A stretch of DNA of 64,000 nucleotides. It comes from Ifrita kowaldi (taxonomy: Eukaryota; Chordata; Aves; Passeriformes; Cinclosomatidae). Shown here one piece after another: positions 1 to 13,106 of this stretch. The stretch is from assembly GCA_013398055.1 (NCBI GenBank), contig VZRS01012043.1, forward strand, positions 108,328 through 172,327, in the 5' to 3' direction. The notes under the pieces were generated by a model that saw only the letters and a program-made list of their open reading frames with translations, searched no databases and was not told where the DNA came from. Position 1 is the first letter of the stretch. Each line of letters begins with the position of its first letter. The position numbers were made by a program, and so were the translations under genes.

Positions 1-2708
1 CACTGCATCTTTCTGTCTTCTATGGCTAATGCTAGTTTATTCTCCTTGAAATCTTATGTAACGCTTTTACAGGAGGATACATCTGTGATATGCTCTTTGG
101 CTGTTTTTTTGGAAAAAATATGAATAAACCAGAATAAACTGGAAGATTGTCAGTGTATTTTGCAGATTATCTGTGTTCCAACTCACAGGAAAATGCAAAG
201 TCGATTAAAACCCACCAAGTGTAATAAATATGTTTTTTGATTCTGTCAGCATGGCTAAAGATAAAAGCTAATGGCAAATCCATAATACAGTCATACAGAT
301 CAAATGATCTATCAATCCATAAGCTTGCATTCATGACAGATAAATGCTCTTATTAACTTCACAGCATGCCCCAGTTAGTCCAGCATGAACTTGGTGAGTT
401 AACTTGGCACTGCAGTCAGGGTGTTGGCATGCAGGAAGTTTGTTTGTTACAATAGCATTTTAAATGCTGAAAGTTCCATTTCTTCAGTCTGTGGACTGTT
501 CCTTTCATTGATTACTGCTCAGCTCAGCCCCTCAGTAGCTCCCAGGTGTATCCCACTCCTTGTTCCCAGTTGCGACCTCCTTGTGTTCCTCTTCCAAGCC
601 TTCCCCCTCTTCGTGCCAGCAGCTTCTTTCTCCCAAGTTATTTGTACATGGATCTTCAAGCAGAAAACACCCTACATTTCCACTCGCCTAGGGCTTGAGA
701 CAACCATGTGATGGGAAATATTTGACAAATTTAACAAGAGGCACCACAGTCAGAGAAAACTTGTACATTTTTCAAGATAAATTCAAGAATTTGTGTCAGT
801 TACCAACATGAAACTTTTGTCTGGTCCACTGGTTCAGTGAGTCAGGGAACTACATGTTCTCTTGTATGAACAGACTGTTTTGAGCTAGGACTGTAATCAC
901 AAGGAATAAAATACTGTCTAATGCAATGGCCAAATCAAGTACCAGTGAAAGAGGCTCCATTTGTGTCAATCATAGTTATCTTGTTGATGGATCTGTCCCA
1001 TTGTTAATGTTAAAACCCTTTTTGTTCTCTTGTTCCAGCTATTCAGAATTATTCATTCATCCTCAATGAATATTTTGTGCTTAAACTGAATCTTAGAAGC
1101 TTATTTAGAACCACTTAAGTTCTTAAATTAAATATGAGTGTAGTGTGGGGAGGCATAGAAATGAAAGACCCATAATTTTTCAAGTGTAAAATTAAATTCC
1201 TCCCTCCTTTCCTCTCTGATTTGATGCATCTAGTACAAAGTATATGGAATTTGAGTAGGTGTACTAAGAAATTCAGAGAGTTTTGATAGATACTTGCATG
1301 TGAGAGATACACGACTATTGGAGGTCCACAGAAATATATCAATTGATCTATCTTTTCTGATAGAAGTTGCGGATTTTCCTATTTACATTTAAAGGCCAAC
1401 AGTACTGACTTGTGAATTTTTTCCTATTTTATCTATTGCATCTCAGGACCCACAGGGAAGAAATTAAAAACTCATCATCTGGCCAGCATGGAGGCTCAGA
1501 GCTTTGATGGTTTCAGCTGTTAAGCCTGCTGTTTCACAGAACCCATTTTTGACTCCTAGATCTGCTGCCCAAATCAATGTGCTGTTGTTTGGTTGCAAGC
1601 AATACAGTTCCAGACAGGGTTAGCAATTTATAAAATTTCCATCAGCCTAAGCATAGCAGTGAGCATATATGTGCATGCATGCATGTGGGCTTTGTTGCTG
1701 TTTTCAGCATTCAGGAAACAATTACAGGAGAGCATTAGCTGTGCTTCAGTGCATACTGTGAGTCTAAAGTAATGGCATGATCTTCACTCAGGGACCAAGT
1801 GTGTCCCAGATGGATCAGCAAAGCAACAGGGAAGTAAACCTACAAAACAACTAATTTTCTCTAGGTTACTTCTCTGTTTTGAAGACCTAACCCTTATGCT
1901 CAGAAATAGCTTTTCTTTTTCTGGAGTTATGAACAGCTCTCTCCTTTTCAGCAGCTGAACAGGTAAACAGGATTTTTTATTTCTCCACAATTACAAATCC
2001 CTTTATTACAGGGCATAATGCCGTCCCTGTATTTTAGCAATGAGAAGCTGTGGAGAAAACAAAGTATGGCCTGAATCAATGGCAGAAGAAGTAAAGACCA
2101 TTTCTTTCCCAGTGTCAGCATAAAACTCTCAGAGATCATCAATGTGTAAGAACAATGATGAGAACAAGAAGCTGCAGGCAATGGAGGGTTACTTTCAGTA
2201 CAGCCTAGTCCATATGCAAGAAAAAAATGATTCCTTTTAAAAGACTGATACAGCTGCAAAAAGTAAACATGATTTGGGGTACCAAAACACTTCTTCAGGT
2301 CTTCATCATCCAAAGCTAATTTATCTCCCCTCAAAAACATTCACTGAATTCCCAGTTCTCTTTACCAGTGCTGCCTCACTTAAACTAGACAACTATGGCC
2401 ACAGTGCTAGTCCTTTACAAAGCTGTTTGTCCATAAAGATAATTAATTTCAATGGGGAAATGCATAGCTAGCAGCAGAACCAAGAGAAAAGAGCTCTATG
2501 ATAATAAGTCAGAACTACTTAAAGCGCCCTGAATACTCATTGTGTTGTTGATGAGAAGGAGCAAACCCTGGCATTTTCTATGAAGGTGTCCTTTAGCACT
2601 TTTTGACTGTGTGACAATCATCTAATTTAAATACTGACTTCCCCAAATCTCAGAAAAACTCATGTACATCACATATTTCCCTCACTGGACTCATTAAAGC
2701 ACATGAGA
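1..2708. other. non-coding AT-rich stretch, nothing recognised
   Basis: No coding exon, RNA gene or known repeat is recognised. Open frames here are short, lie on both strands over the same bases (for example around 1784-2471) and encode nothing family-like. The only local texture is alternating purine-pyrimidine sequence near 1664-1686 (repeated TGCA/CATG). It reads as ordinary vertebrate intergenic or intronic DNA. Confidence 0.6.
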
Positions 2709-2725
2709 TTTTTTTTTTTTTTTTT
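2709..2725. repeat. poly-T run (17 T) followed by five G
   Basis: An uninterrupted run of 17 T followed by GGGGG. It could be the antisense A-tail of a decayed retroelement, but no recognisable element body abuts it, so it is called only as a homopolymer. Confidence 0.85.
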
Positions 2726-2779
2726 GGGGGTGACTTTGGCTCACAATATAATACACAAAATTCCCTTCCAATTGTTAGA

Positions 2780-2930
2780 AAGGCTCCAGTCTAGAAGGTA
2801 AACCGGCACACTGAGATCTGGTTCTCGTCTCATCTGTCTTTGGCTCACCTCTTTGTACCTATAGAAAATAGAGATAATATTACTCTGACCTTGCAGCTGT
2901 GTCCTAAGGATTAATGCTTGTGCTTCACGC
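2780..2930 (+). repeat. MIR/CORE-SINE-like ancient SINE fragment
   Basis: The order of motifs follows the sense strand of MIR-type tRNA-derived SINEs: a 'gatctggttct' block near 2814, a 'ggctcacctctttgtacct' block standing where MIR has 'cacttaacctctctgagcct', then 'agagataatatta' (about 2870) where MIR has 'ggggataataata', then 'aaggattaatg' (about 2907) for 'aggattaaatg'. Similarity is judged by eye and from memory of the family consensus. The copy is diverged and the tRNA-like head is not clear. These SINEs are old and can be partly conserved as regulatory DNA. Confidence 0.6.
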
Positions 2931-5900
2931 TGCTGCAGTGAACGGCAGTCGGGTCAGTGAGTACACTCCGTTCTTCTTTGCATGGAGGTAAATTAGGCAT
3001 GCCTCTGATGGCAGTAGAAATTTGGCCCCATTGGATGAATCCCATGATCTCGAGGCTTTAGATGGATTCACTCAGCTGGCGCCATGCCTCAGACCTAACT
3101 TCAGTGTTGTGACATATCTTGCAAGGAAAGGTATTTTTTGGGCTGTGAGAGAGTACATTGATAGGTAAAGCAGGAGCTAGGGGCATGCTGGTAAAACAGG
3201 AGATACTCTCTGGAGAATTATATCACCTGCTACCTCTGAAAGGACTGGTAGAGGGACAATTCAATAGGGCATGTGGGGTCATCTCTCTGCTGCTAGCACA
3301 TAGAGAAAAATCCTAAGATAGCAGATTTTCTGGGGCTCACTCTCCTTTCTGGGCACATGAAAGTTCCTTAGGAAAACCCCATGGGTTTTTCGGAGAATCT
3401 GGGTTTGGCTGCTGCTCCAAAGTGTGTTCTGGAGAGCCTTTCTAATGGTTGTGGGGAAGAGCGGGGAAGCCAGCTGAAGTATGAGGGTGTCAGTAACGCC
3501 TATTGAGTCTGAATTCTCCTGGGCCAAGGCCCAGGTGTAGACAGACGCTGTAGGCAGAGTGCTTGGCAGGCTGACTCTGCTTTCTGAAGCCAGGCTTCAT
3601 CCTACAGCCATGAGCAGGGTGGTGCTGGGAACTCCTCACTGCACTGAAAATAGCCAGCCCAGAGCTCGTGTTGCAGCCCACGGTGTGCTGGGGGATCTGG
3701 GCAACAAGGAAGCCCTCTCCCCAAGCAACCCTTAGTCTATCATGCCTTGACAAGCACCAGCTAAAACCTCAGCATATACCAGTCGGGCAAGCACTAGTTA
3801 TTATTCATATATTTCCATTTTATTTAATAACTGAGCTACAACTATTCATATTACCGTCCCCTTACTCCAGCACTTACACAGACTCAGAGGGCAGATGATA
3901 AATACATTTAATACTTCCTCAAATGCAAATGTTTTTGTTTGTTTTTCAATGTTTACTTGCTTGACTGGAGCATTTCACTTGAGCTTCATACCCCAGTTAG
4001 TTATAGCAGATTGCATAGTGGGATTCATGCCTGGGTAAAGGTAGTTTGCTTGCTTTACAACACCAAGATAAATACTGGTCTGAAGCACCGTCATGAGGTC
4101 AATCTGGTCTAAGATTTTAAATGCCAAAAGACTTACAATTCCATCCTGACAGCCCCTCTGCTTCTCCTCATCTTTTCTCCAGCAATAAGACTCATTTAAA
4201 GCTTTAAAATATGGGAAGCAGAAAAGGAGTCACTAATTTTACTTGCACAACAGCATTCACACTTGTAAGGCTTTGACAGCTTCCTTAAACCCAAAGGAAT
4301 TCAGATAGCCAGGGCAACGAATGCGTACCAATACTTGAATTGGAAGGACATAGTTTTCAGGGCTGAACGCATATTTTTGTCCTGCGGGAAGCTGACAGTG
4401 ATGAGAGTATGTAGGATGCTTTACTACCACATTCACATGATGCTACTTAATTTTCCCCCTCATCTTGTTCAGCATATTCCCTTTGTGTTTCTTAAATCAA
4501 TAGCACTGCAGCGAGCCAACAGATTATTTCAATATTTTGTAGGATGCTCTGCCCTTACCATCATGCTTAATGCCTATTGTTTTTGGTAAGGCAAATAAAC
4601 TCCTTAAATGTTATATTTGCTACTTAGGAGGAAGTTGACTGTGTGTTTTGGGGGATAAGAAATTCAATTGCAGAAAGCTAAACATATATGCGTGGAGCTG
4701 AATGCTTTTGGAAACAAATTCTGTGGGCTTTCATATTTGTATCACTGTCATGATTTTGGATGGAAGATGGAACACTGGTGATGAATGCATAATAGGCCAT
4801 TGCATTTCCATCTGAGACAGAAAGAACGTGCTTACTTCTTCAGAAGGGAAGACAGATGAAGGCAGGCAAGCTGCAGAATAAAACAAGAATTAAGTGATAG
4901 CCTCTCAATGATCATTGTTCTGCTATCTGTTCATTATCTGTCTGGGTGTAGGTAGCAAACACCACATGAATTTAAATAAAACCCATTACTCACACTCACT
5001 TACAGACGTGATGATAGGAGTTGCTTGACAGGTCTTACATAGGAAACTCGGATGTAATTGAGCCCGTTGCTCTGTTGATTCTCCTCCAGCAAAATTCTCT
5101 ACCTGTGCAGGAATATTTTAAGACCTCACTAAATTTGACAGAGTGTTAGGGTTTTTTGCTTATTTGTGTTTTGTATCATTATTGGGTCTCTACAATAACA
5201 GATGGTGAAACCTCCCGAGTAAGCCAAATGCCAGTGATTTTCCTTACAGGATGTCATGCAAAAACACTAACAGCTCGGTTTCTATTAGTACTAGAAGCTG
5301 ATGGGCCAGCTCCAGCACCTTTTAAAGTTCCTGGGTGTCTTTGGATCAGCTTCTTGACACAGCTGAATGAGGCAGGCAATCTGCTTTAAAGATTCCTTTA
5401 ATACTCTCAGAGTTTCTGCTGAACGTCCTATCAAAAAGGCTAAAAATCTCTCTTAAAGAGCACTTTCTTTTTAGAATACACAGGTTCCTTTAGAGACAAC
5501 TAAAGTCAGGGAAGTTGGCAGGTAAATTTAAAACACTCATTTGTTTTTTCTTCTTGAATCAGGGACTTCTCACTTCCGAGATGGCCACTGCTGGTGGTTT
5601 GTATTTGCTGGCAGCAAACACTTATAAGATTGCACCTGGCATAGGTGACAACCACCTTGGCCAGGCTTGTCTTTCCTTGGTCTTTTCCCTGTGTCTCTGG
5701 CTGTGCCATATTGAAGGAATATTGCTTAATGGGTATAAGTGGATATTTACATCTATTTCATGCTCCTAGAGCTGTCCTAATTGACTCTTTTCTCTCATCA
5801 TGATTAACTTATCATGTGCTGATCATAAAATCTCAATAGAATTCATAGTTCTCTGTCAAGTGTGACTGTAGGGATATTTCTCCCTCCCTGTAAGCCTCAT

Positions 5901-7337
5901 ACTTCCTACTGGTGATATGAAAAATGTTGGAGTCCTTTCACCATATTTATGGGCTTTGAGAGTAAGTTTGGATGTATTTATGAAGTCCATAAATTTAGAT
6001 TGTGTTCTATTTTTATCTAACTGCATTTCTTGTTGAAATTCTTATTTTCAAGCACACATATCTATTTATGATCACTTTTTAAATTAGATTTCCTTTTGAA
6101 TGAACTGTTGATGGTCCCCTGAAAAAGAGGGGTTTGCTTTGTTGGATCTCTGATCTGAACAGGTTCCAAACTGAGGACCAGGTTTGAGTCTTTTCATTGT
6201 ATTTAAAGAGAAAGGGGGAGAAATGCTTCTGCTCTCCTTCCTGGTTCTTCTGAGGACGCAGCTGAATTTCTGACAAATACTGTATTTTAAGAAATGTGTA
6301 AGTATAAGCAGATGTCCTAAGAGGTGAAATGCTCACTGCAGTAGGCTTCATACACACACCAAGAGGGAGTCCTTCCCTCTTGATATCTGGGACTGTCTGT
6401 GTTGGACAACAGTCAATAGCTGGTAATGGACACTGAGTGACACAGCAGCAATAGGGACAAGATGTCTGTCAACTTCATACAACCCTAGTTATGTACAGAT
6501 GTTTGTGGATTTGGGCTTTCATTACTCTAGGCCCCCTTGTTTTTCAGAGAGGTAAGCCCTGAACTTATCCACTTTGGCATTTTCTGTGAGGGAGGAGAGA
6601 GGTAGCAGAGACAGAGGAAAGAAGGCGATTCTTATGAAATGTCTTCAAGGAGAATTAATTTCTTTTGACTGATGTTTATGGAGTTTTCATATTTATTTGG
6701 AAGGAAATCATGCTCAGCAATTGTCATTACCTCCCAGAGAAATGTTGCGTTCGTTTGAAGGTATATTTGACACATATTGTGTCAAAGCTCACTGTCTCTC
6801 AGGCATGACATGTGACAGCTGAAATTATTTGACATGCTCCAGTTAAAGGAATTGAGAACCAAATTCCCAGGGGCTGTGGACAGTTTCTGTAAATAAAGCT
6901 CTCTTTGAGTATAAAGGAGATTTTTCGAAAGCATTCAAAATCAGTTTTTCCTGCTCTCATAGAGTTAATTCTGGATTCTTTTGATCACCAAGGTAGTTCT
7001 TCACTACATCAGAGCCAGTTCGGCTGAAATGATCTTAGCAAATAGGATGGGTCATGGACCACTCTGGTCTGGATACCATATGACAGATGGGCCATTACAG
7101 AGAAAACCTCTGGAGCTCCAGAATTGGAAGGTCCCATCCCACAGATTTGGTGTGAATACTGCTGAGGCTAAGACAGTCTCAAGCCTCTTCCCAGGAGCTG
7201 TCTTGGGAGAGTTATACTGCTCAAAACTCCAGGGCTGGAGACTGTTTTAGCCATTAAATGATACGGTCATATTCTGGTGTCTGTCACTGTTTAAGAGCCG
7301 TAGCTGCAATCTTTGAGCTCCTCTGCCATCAGTACAG
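2931..7337. other. unique non-coding stretch
   Basis: No convincing exon or repeat. Several open frames of 60-90 codons exist on both strands but overlap each other and have no recognisable domain. Around 3780-3840 there is a weak resemblance to the antisense half of MIR (a tATTATT...ccattttat arrangement), too weak to call. AT-rich runs alternate with ordinary sequence; no tandem repeat of note was seen. Confidence 0.55.
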
Positions 7338-7400
7338 ATGATCAGAACTGTGCACAGTCCTTCACATGAGAAGCTGCACCCTTGTATGTATAGCTATGTC
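7338..7400 (-). repeat. possible old CR1/L3-like fragment (antisense)
   Basis: The words 'gatcagaactgtgcacagt' (about 7339-7357), then 'catgagaagctgcacc' and 'ttgtatgtat', follow in order a block recalled from the antisense strand of amniote L3/CR1 elements ('accagaactgtacacagt... aggtg... gcacc... ttgtata'). Another weak resemblance lies near 7768-7815. Both are short and diverged, and a profile search is needed to accept them. Confidence 0.35.
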
Positions 7401-9639
7401 TGGTCTCATAAATTAAACCTCTATGGGACTGTTCTGAGGCAATGAGATCATTAGGCCCACAGTGGTGGGCACTCATCCAGCTGGCCTCTGCCAGCCTCTG
7501 AGAAAGGGGGCCCACATTGTAAATGTAGCTGGTAAATGGTCCCCACTATGTGCTAAGCCTCCGCACGTCTATGAATTATTCAGAACAATGTCACATCCCA
7601 AAAGAACTCCAGGGACCATTCAAGCAATTTCTCAGTATGGGCGATCAGGATTATATTGTCAATGTCTTTTCACAGACAAATTTTGTGACCGTGTCACAAA
7701 CACTGACTGTTTAGCTCATTAGTAATACAAAAAGACAGTCCTCACCACTTCTGCTGGAGAAGTCTTGCCTGATGCATCCTAGCACTCAATTTGCTTTGCT
7801 AATAGCTGCATCAAGATTGTCCCTGGGCACCATCTCCCAGCTGAGAAAATTCATGAGACTTTTCCTATGAGGTCTCAAGTATAGGCTTCCAGGTGCTGAC
7901 TGAAACTCCTTCTACTTTCCTAAAGTTGAAAGCTCCCCAGTCAGTGAATACAACTTCCAGAGTACAGATAGAAAGGGTATTTTCTGCAGGTATAAGGTGC
8001 TGTTGGTGCCATTGCACAGGATACCATTTGAAACTTGTGCATAATCCATGTACTATTGTGAAAATAATAATTGAAGTAGGTATAGGTATAGAGAAGGACT
8101 ACTACAAAAGACAGTGGACTGATGAAACTGTTTTAAGCGGAAACAGTGTGGCTTCACGTGTTTAGCTTAGTGAAAGGAAAGCTGAAGTTTTTGACAACTA
8201 TGCATGGACACCTCAGGGGTCTGAGTACTGAGAAGGGAGGAGATTAAAAGACATTTCTGGAATTAGAACAAATGACTGTAACCTGGTCCTGAACAAACAG
8301 ACAATGGAAATTATAAAGAAGTTTCTAAACAGCAGAGGAATGAAGTTTTGGAAAAGCTTTCTGACTGCAGGAATAACAGTCAAAAAAGCAAAATTTAAGA
8401 GGTAGCTGAAGACTTCCAGACAAGGGATTATATGACCTGATGGTTCACGACAGCAAGAACTGAACTCAGTGACCAAAGTCATCCCTTCAGGTCCTATCTG
8501 TGATGATCTGAAAAGTATTTAAGAAGATCATGTCCCATTGATCTGCAATGACAGCGAAGGTGGAGACTGGGTCTCAATTCCTCCAGATCTAAATGCAGCA
8601 TGATACCCTTGAGCAACAGTCCTGCCATTCCATATAATAGCAAAAAAGCCCAGGAATAGCTTCTGTGGAGAGAGTAATTTGATTTACCACAGTTGTGAAA
8701 GAATGGACTCAAAAGAGTTCTTTTTCCTAAACTGTAGCATTTTTTTTCCTGGATGTGCTATAATCATGAAAAACAAATTGGCAGATATCTAGATACAAAT
8801 TTTAAATCCATGAGACCTTAAATGCAAGAGCTTTTGTATCCAAATGGCTGCTTCATGCCCTAAATTCTCTGAGTTGTGCTTAATTCTTGCAGCACATAAG
8901 GCATGTAAAAACCACCCACTCACTACTTCAGAGCCATTTTTCTTCATCTAAATGAAATTTCTTTAGTTCCATTCATCTTTACAGCTCATTCAACAGGTCC
9001 CTCTGCAGCAGTGAAGGGGAGCATGTTTCAATGTGCTAATCCAGCTCAGAGATGGATTAATTGACTCACATGCCCCTCTGATCACTAGCCAGATGTCTCT
9101 CCCCAGCTGGCAAGCCTTACTAATTTTCTTGTTGTTGTTGTTAATTCTGGGTTTCCAGCCAGCGGGGGCTCAATCAAGGGCAACATGCCCTCTGCCAACG
9201 TTTTGTATTCTTTGGTCTGCTTTCCCTTGGGCAAAGATATTCAGCGATGAACCTCCTTCCCTGGCTCTTTGTCATCTGGCCTGTGGCCCCTGGAGAGAGC
9301 TCTCCTGGTGCAGTTGCACTTGTGTATCCGGCACCTTGGGCCACCACAGGGCTCTGCTGTGAATTTTCAGGGTGGGTGAAGGAGGCATGTGGGCCCCAGA
9401 GGGCCAATTCCAAGAAGTGATCCAAAACTTTAGGTCTGTGCACTGAATTTTTTGGGGAAAAAAAGACTAAAAACAGGAGTTAGAAATATTTCCTTCATCA
9501 GGTTACAAAAGGAAGTTTCTACGAAATGACATGAGGGAAAACTCAAGAATACTTAAGAGGACTGTGCATGACTAGACCAGTTGGGACACCAAACTGGGAA
9601 GCAATGTAACATAAAGGGTGGTTTGAAGATAGGATGTAT
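7401..9639. other. unique non-coding stretch
   Basis: No recognised exon. The slightly GC-richer part at about 9040-9440 has overlapping open frames on both strands (109 codons on +, 89 on -). Neither shows a domain, and the + frame's hydrophobic run comes from a (GTT)n stretch at about 9129-9143. I do not call a gene. Confidence 0.55.
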
Positions 9640-9800
9640 GCGTGCTCCGGGCTCTACTCCTTATTCTGTCATTGCCCTGGTGTCTTGGGCAAGCCTCTTC
9701 ACTACTCTGGTACTTTCTAATGCCTAGGAGAGTTTGGGGTATTTTTAAGATACTTGCTAATGAACAAGGCACTGTGAAAATTAAATATAAAATGCATCAC
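9640..9800 (+). repeat. MIR/CORE-SINE-like ancient SINE fragment
   Basis: In sense order: 'gggctctactccttattctgtcatt' region (from about 9649), matching the MIR 'ggttctagtcccagctctgccact' block; then 'cttgggcaagcctcttcac' (9684-9702), matching the very characteristic 'cttgggcaagtcacttaac'; then after a diverged part 'aaaattaaatataaaatgc' (9776-9794) for 'aggattaaatgagataatgc'. Family assignment is from memory of the consensus, but three blocks in the right order make chance unlikely. Confidence 0.65.
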
Positions 9801-10277
9801 TGAACATACAGCCATGTATTTTCAGCATGAAGGCTTCTGCCATGACTTGCAGTTATTTGGCTAAAACCATGATGCTGCCAAATGGAAAGGTGTCAATTTT
9901 GGCCAGACTGTAGAACGCTGTTTGCTCTTATCCCATTGCTTGTCTTGGGTCATCACTGTTATCACATTGAGTAGAAACTTAATGTACAAGAATTCAGCTG
10001 GATGGTATAACTTTTATTCACCTCAGCAGTGACTTCCTCACACACAGATTATTGGCAGCGGTCACTGAGGGAAGGCAGCTGAGAGCACAGGCAGCAGTAG
10101 GAATATTTGAAGATTTGTACTCTTTAACACCAAGACCCAGAAGTTCAGCTATGCATACAGCTGGAGCATTCCCTGAATTATGAAGATGGAACACTGGTTT
10201 TCTAATTCCTCACTAATGGAGGTTATTTATCCCAAGCTGTTAAAAAAAGAGGAATTCCTGGATTATATGAATATTCT
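9801..10277. other. unique non-coding stretch
   Basis: Nothing recognised on either strand. No tandem repeat, no splice-site pair and no open frame of note. Confidence 0.5.
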
Positions 10278-10396
10278 CCTTTTCTTTCCTTTTTAAATTT
10301 TTTTCCCCTCTTTCTTCCCCCTTTTTTTTTTTCTTTTCCCTTTTTTCATTCCCTTCCCCTTCCCCTTTCCCTTTCCCCTCCCCTTCCCCTTCCCTA
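10278..10396. repeat. polypyrimidine tract with (TTCCCC)n/(CCCTTT)n core
   Basis: About 120 bases almost entirely C and T on the + strand, with interruptions at 'aaa' (about 10294) and 'ca' (about 10347). The right part is an impure TTCCCC/CCCTTT microsatellite. The 67-codon frame on the minus strand here (repeats of Gly-Lys) is only the translation of this purine repeat. Long homopurine-homopyrimidine mirror-like tracts can form triplex DNA. Confidence 0.9.
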
Positions 10397-11784
10397 TAAT
10401 GACCTGACAGAAACTAGTGCCCCAGAATAGAAAAGAAAAGCAAACACTTCTCCTTTTTTTTCCCATTAGAAAAGAAGTTGCAAAATATTGTTCCATGACA
10501 AGGTCAAGAGGAGCACAGCTTGAGAAGAGAGAGAAGTAAGAAGTTCAGCTATGGTGTGAACATTAAGAACTCAGCTGCGTTTCTATGGACCCTACACTTA
10601 CTACTCCAACTAAATATGTGGACGAGGTAATTTCTTCAGCATTTGAGTAGTTGCTTACAATTCTTAGGGATGTAAATAAGAAGAAAATCTCACTCTTCTA
10701 ATTTAGCATATTTGGTCGTTTTTAGCTTAGGTACATGCCTTGTATAAATCTCTTTCCAAAACCACAAACTTCTTCCCGCATCAGGCATAGCCCCAGGGAA
10801 GTTGTTTTACAGGGAAATAAAGGCTTTGACCTTTGATCACTGTAAGCTGGCGTCTCACAATCCTGAAAACAAGTTTCTAAAAAATTGAAATGTGAACAAC
10901 ACACACTATCAATATCACTTACTGCGTTGTTAGGTGGTAAATTTTCCCCATAGGGGGTGAGCAATTCACTTGATGTATTTGGCAAAGGGTTTGATTCTCC
11001 TCCCCACTGGCAGTGATGTGGTGCTGACAATCTCTCTGTTCTTTGATGGGGCTCAGAGCAAAGTAAGGGAGAGCAGAGTCAGACTCAAAGCTCTGTGAGT
11101 GCAGAGAAAAGCGGGCTCTGTCAAGAGAGGGTTTTTGCAGTCTGAACAGCGAGCTGCAATCTTTGAAGAAAAGACTTCAAAGAGAAAAGGAGAAAAGAAA
11201 CAATGTCTAATCTTCATACAAATGTGCTCAGGGGTCTCTGAAATTCAGAAACTTCTAAAATCTAAGAATTAATAATCACTTGCCAGAAGGAAGCTTTATT
11301 CACAGGTAACGGTTACAGCAATCCGAGTCCTCTATGTATAAAACTCATGGAATTATATTGAACTGACTAAAGCTCAGTAAACCACCCTCCTTCCCTTCGG
11401 CGTTCTTGCACACTTTCCAAGTGTTTGATGTTATCCTTCACATTGTTTACGTGGGACACACGACAGCAGCTCCTAAAATCTTGTCTTTGAAAGGAAATGT
11501 ACTTGGAAATATTTTGGTACAAGAACTGTGACTCACAGGTTCACATTAAAACATGCAACAAAGCAATGCAGCTCCTCGGCTCCTGTAGAGCAATGCAGCC
11601 CTGTTAGCTTCTGTTTACTGCAGCAAAAGACAAGACTCTAAATAATTTTTCAGCTCCACAGCTGCATAAATAACAAGGAGCACTGGGGGTAACTAAAAGC
11701 AAAGCACTCCTGTTCCGATTCCTCTTAGCAGAATGGTGTGTTTAAAATGGCCCTCAGAGCAGGTATCCAGAATATCTCAGCACC
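10397..11784. other. unique non-coding stretch
   Basis: No named feature. A minus-strand frame of 102 codons (10722-11030) has no recognisable domain and no supporting splice or promoter context. Confidence 0.55.
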
Positions 11785-11935
11785 TCACAGGCTCTCTGTA
11801 TTTGTTCTTATAATACCCTTTTGTGTAAGCACTTCTCATATTCATTTTACACTTGAAGTCTGAAAGTTAAGGAGGTGGTAAGACCCATGGTTGCAGGGCA
11901 AGTTAGTGGTAAAATCAAGAATTAAACATTTAAGT
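11785..11935 (-). repeat. MIR/CORE-SINE-like ancient SINE fragment (antisense)
   Basis: Motifs follow antisense MIR order: 'cttataataccc' (about 11807), 'gtaagcactt' (about 11825), 'tattcattttacacttgaa' (about 11839) for 'tatcctcattttacagatgaggaa', 'gaaagttaaggaggtgg' (about 11862) for 'gagaggttaagtaacttg', and 'gcaagttagtggtaaaatc' (about 11899) for 'gctagtaagtggcagagc'. Diverged but collinear over about 150 bases. Assignment is from memory of the consensus. Confidence 0.55.
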
Positions 11936-12653
11936 ATCTGGAGAACTCAGTTACGTGATGGTGTTACTGTGGTCAAGAAAGTGAATGATTTATTGTGGAT
12001 GTCTGACCAGAGTCATACTCAGGCCATGGTAACGTGTAGTTTAAATCCTGCATTTACTGACGCTGAGGGTGTGAACCCAGCTGGGCTGGTGTGGCTCAGC
12101 TGCTGCACAGGAACACATTAAACTGCAATAACTTGATTGTGCATCCCAACCCTCTCTTTTTAAAAGCTCTGTCTGTCTTTCATCTTTAAGGCTTCAATGA
12201 AAACAGCTGTTGCAGAAGCTCACGAGAGAGCTGTGCCACGGCAGGGAAACAGTTCCCTGACATGTGCAAGAGGGTCTCCAGACCCAGAGCAGCTATACCT
12301 GATATACAACTAAAAAATCGCCTCTCTTAAAATGTCAGTAAGCCAAGGCACCTATACTGACGGGGAAGCAAACGGAAGACAGACCATGTCTGATGCAGCT
12401 ACTTTGAAATAATGAAACCCTCTGACAGGTTTGGAATTACTTCATTTTATGTTTACATCCATATGGTTTTTGAGGTTAAATAGAACTTGCTTCAATATTT
12501 GCCCACCAGCAGTCAGGAGGCATCTGTGACTGTTGTCTCCCTGTGCATATGAATACTTTACATCCCAATAATAAGTAGACCCAACCATTGTGCATGACCA
12601 GCATTTCTAGAGATGACCAAAAACTGAGTAGACATGGCAGTTCGTGATATGGT
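11936..12653. other. unique non-coding stretch
   Basis: No recognised gene or repeat between the MIR-like relic and the CR1 fragment. Open frames are short and domain-free. Confidence 0.5.
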
Positions 12654-12752
12654 TTGGTGGGCATGGTGGCATTCGGTCAAAAGTTGGACTTAATGATCTT
12701 GGAGATGATCCTGATGATCTTTTCCAAACTTAACAATCCTATGATTTTATGA
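12654..12752 (+). mobile_element. CR1 LINE 3' end fragment
   Basis: The sequence 'ggacttaatgatcttggag' (about 12686-12704), then 'gatcttttccaaacttaac' (about 12716) and the decayed tail 'aatcctatgattttatgat' match the sense-strand CR1 3' end ('ggacttgatgatcttagagg...ttttccaacctaaatgattctatgattctatga'). 'gatgatcctgatgatctt' appears to contain a small internal duplication. It is 5'-truncated to about 100 bases, as is usual for CR1, and no ORF2 remains. Confidence 0.75.
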
Positions 12753-13106
12753 TCTGCTGCTGCTTGGGAGTCACTGACCATCCCAGAAGATCTAAGTAAC
12801 ACAGGGGCATTGCATTATCTCATGTTAGCATCCAGAAGGATGCAAAGGACAGAGTTTGACCCTGGTGTTGGATTACAGGCAGAGCTGTGGGTGTTTGTTT
12901 TCAAAGGAAATTTTCTTCTGCGAACAATCAGAAAAATCCCAGGCAGTCTCCTCTCGCTGACTGTGGCAGCTCCCAAGACAACAAAACCAAAGGTAATTGG
13001 TGCTGCCTCTCCCTCCAAATGGGAAATGTTGATATTGCAAGTATTTGTTTAACTGTGGATAGTTGATACAGCTTGTGAGAAATTATTCTGGGAGGAAAGG
13101 AAACCT
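12753..13106. other. unique non-coding stretch
   Basis: Short overlapping frames on both strands only; nothing recognised. It leads into the GC-rich patch that follows. Confidence 0.45.

Noticed and set aside
3755..3860. Weak antisense MIR resemblance
   Set aside because: Only one AT-rich box is similar; not distinguishable from chance by eye.
10293..10496. Minus-strand Gly-Lys repeat protein
   Set aside because: Direct translation of the polypyrimidine microsatellite.
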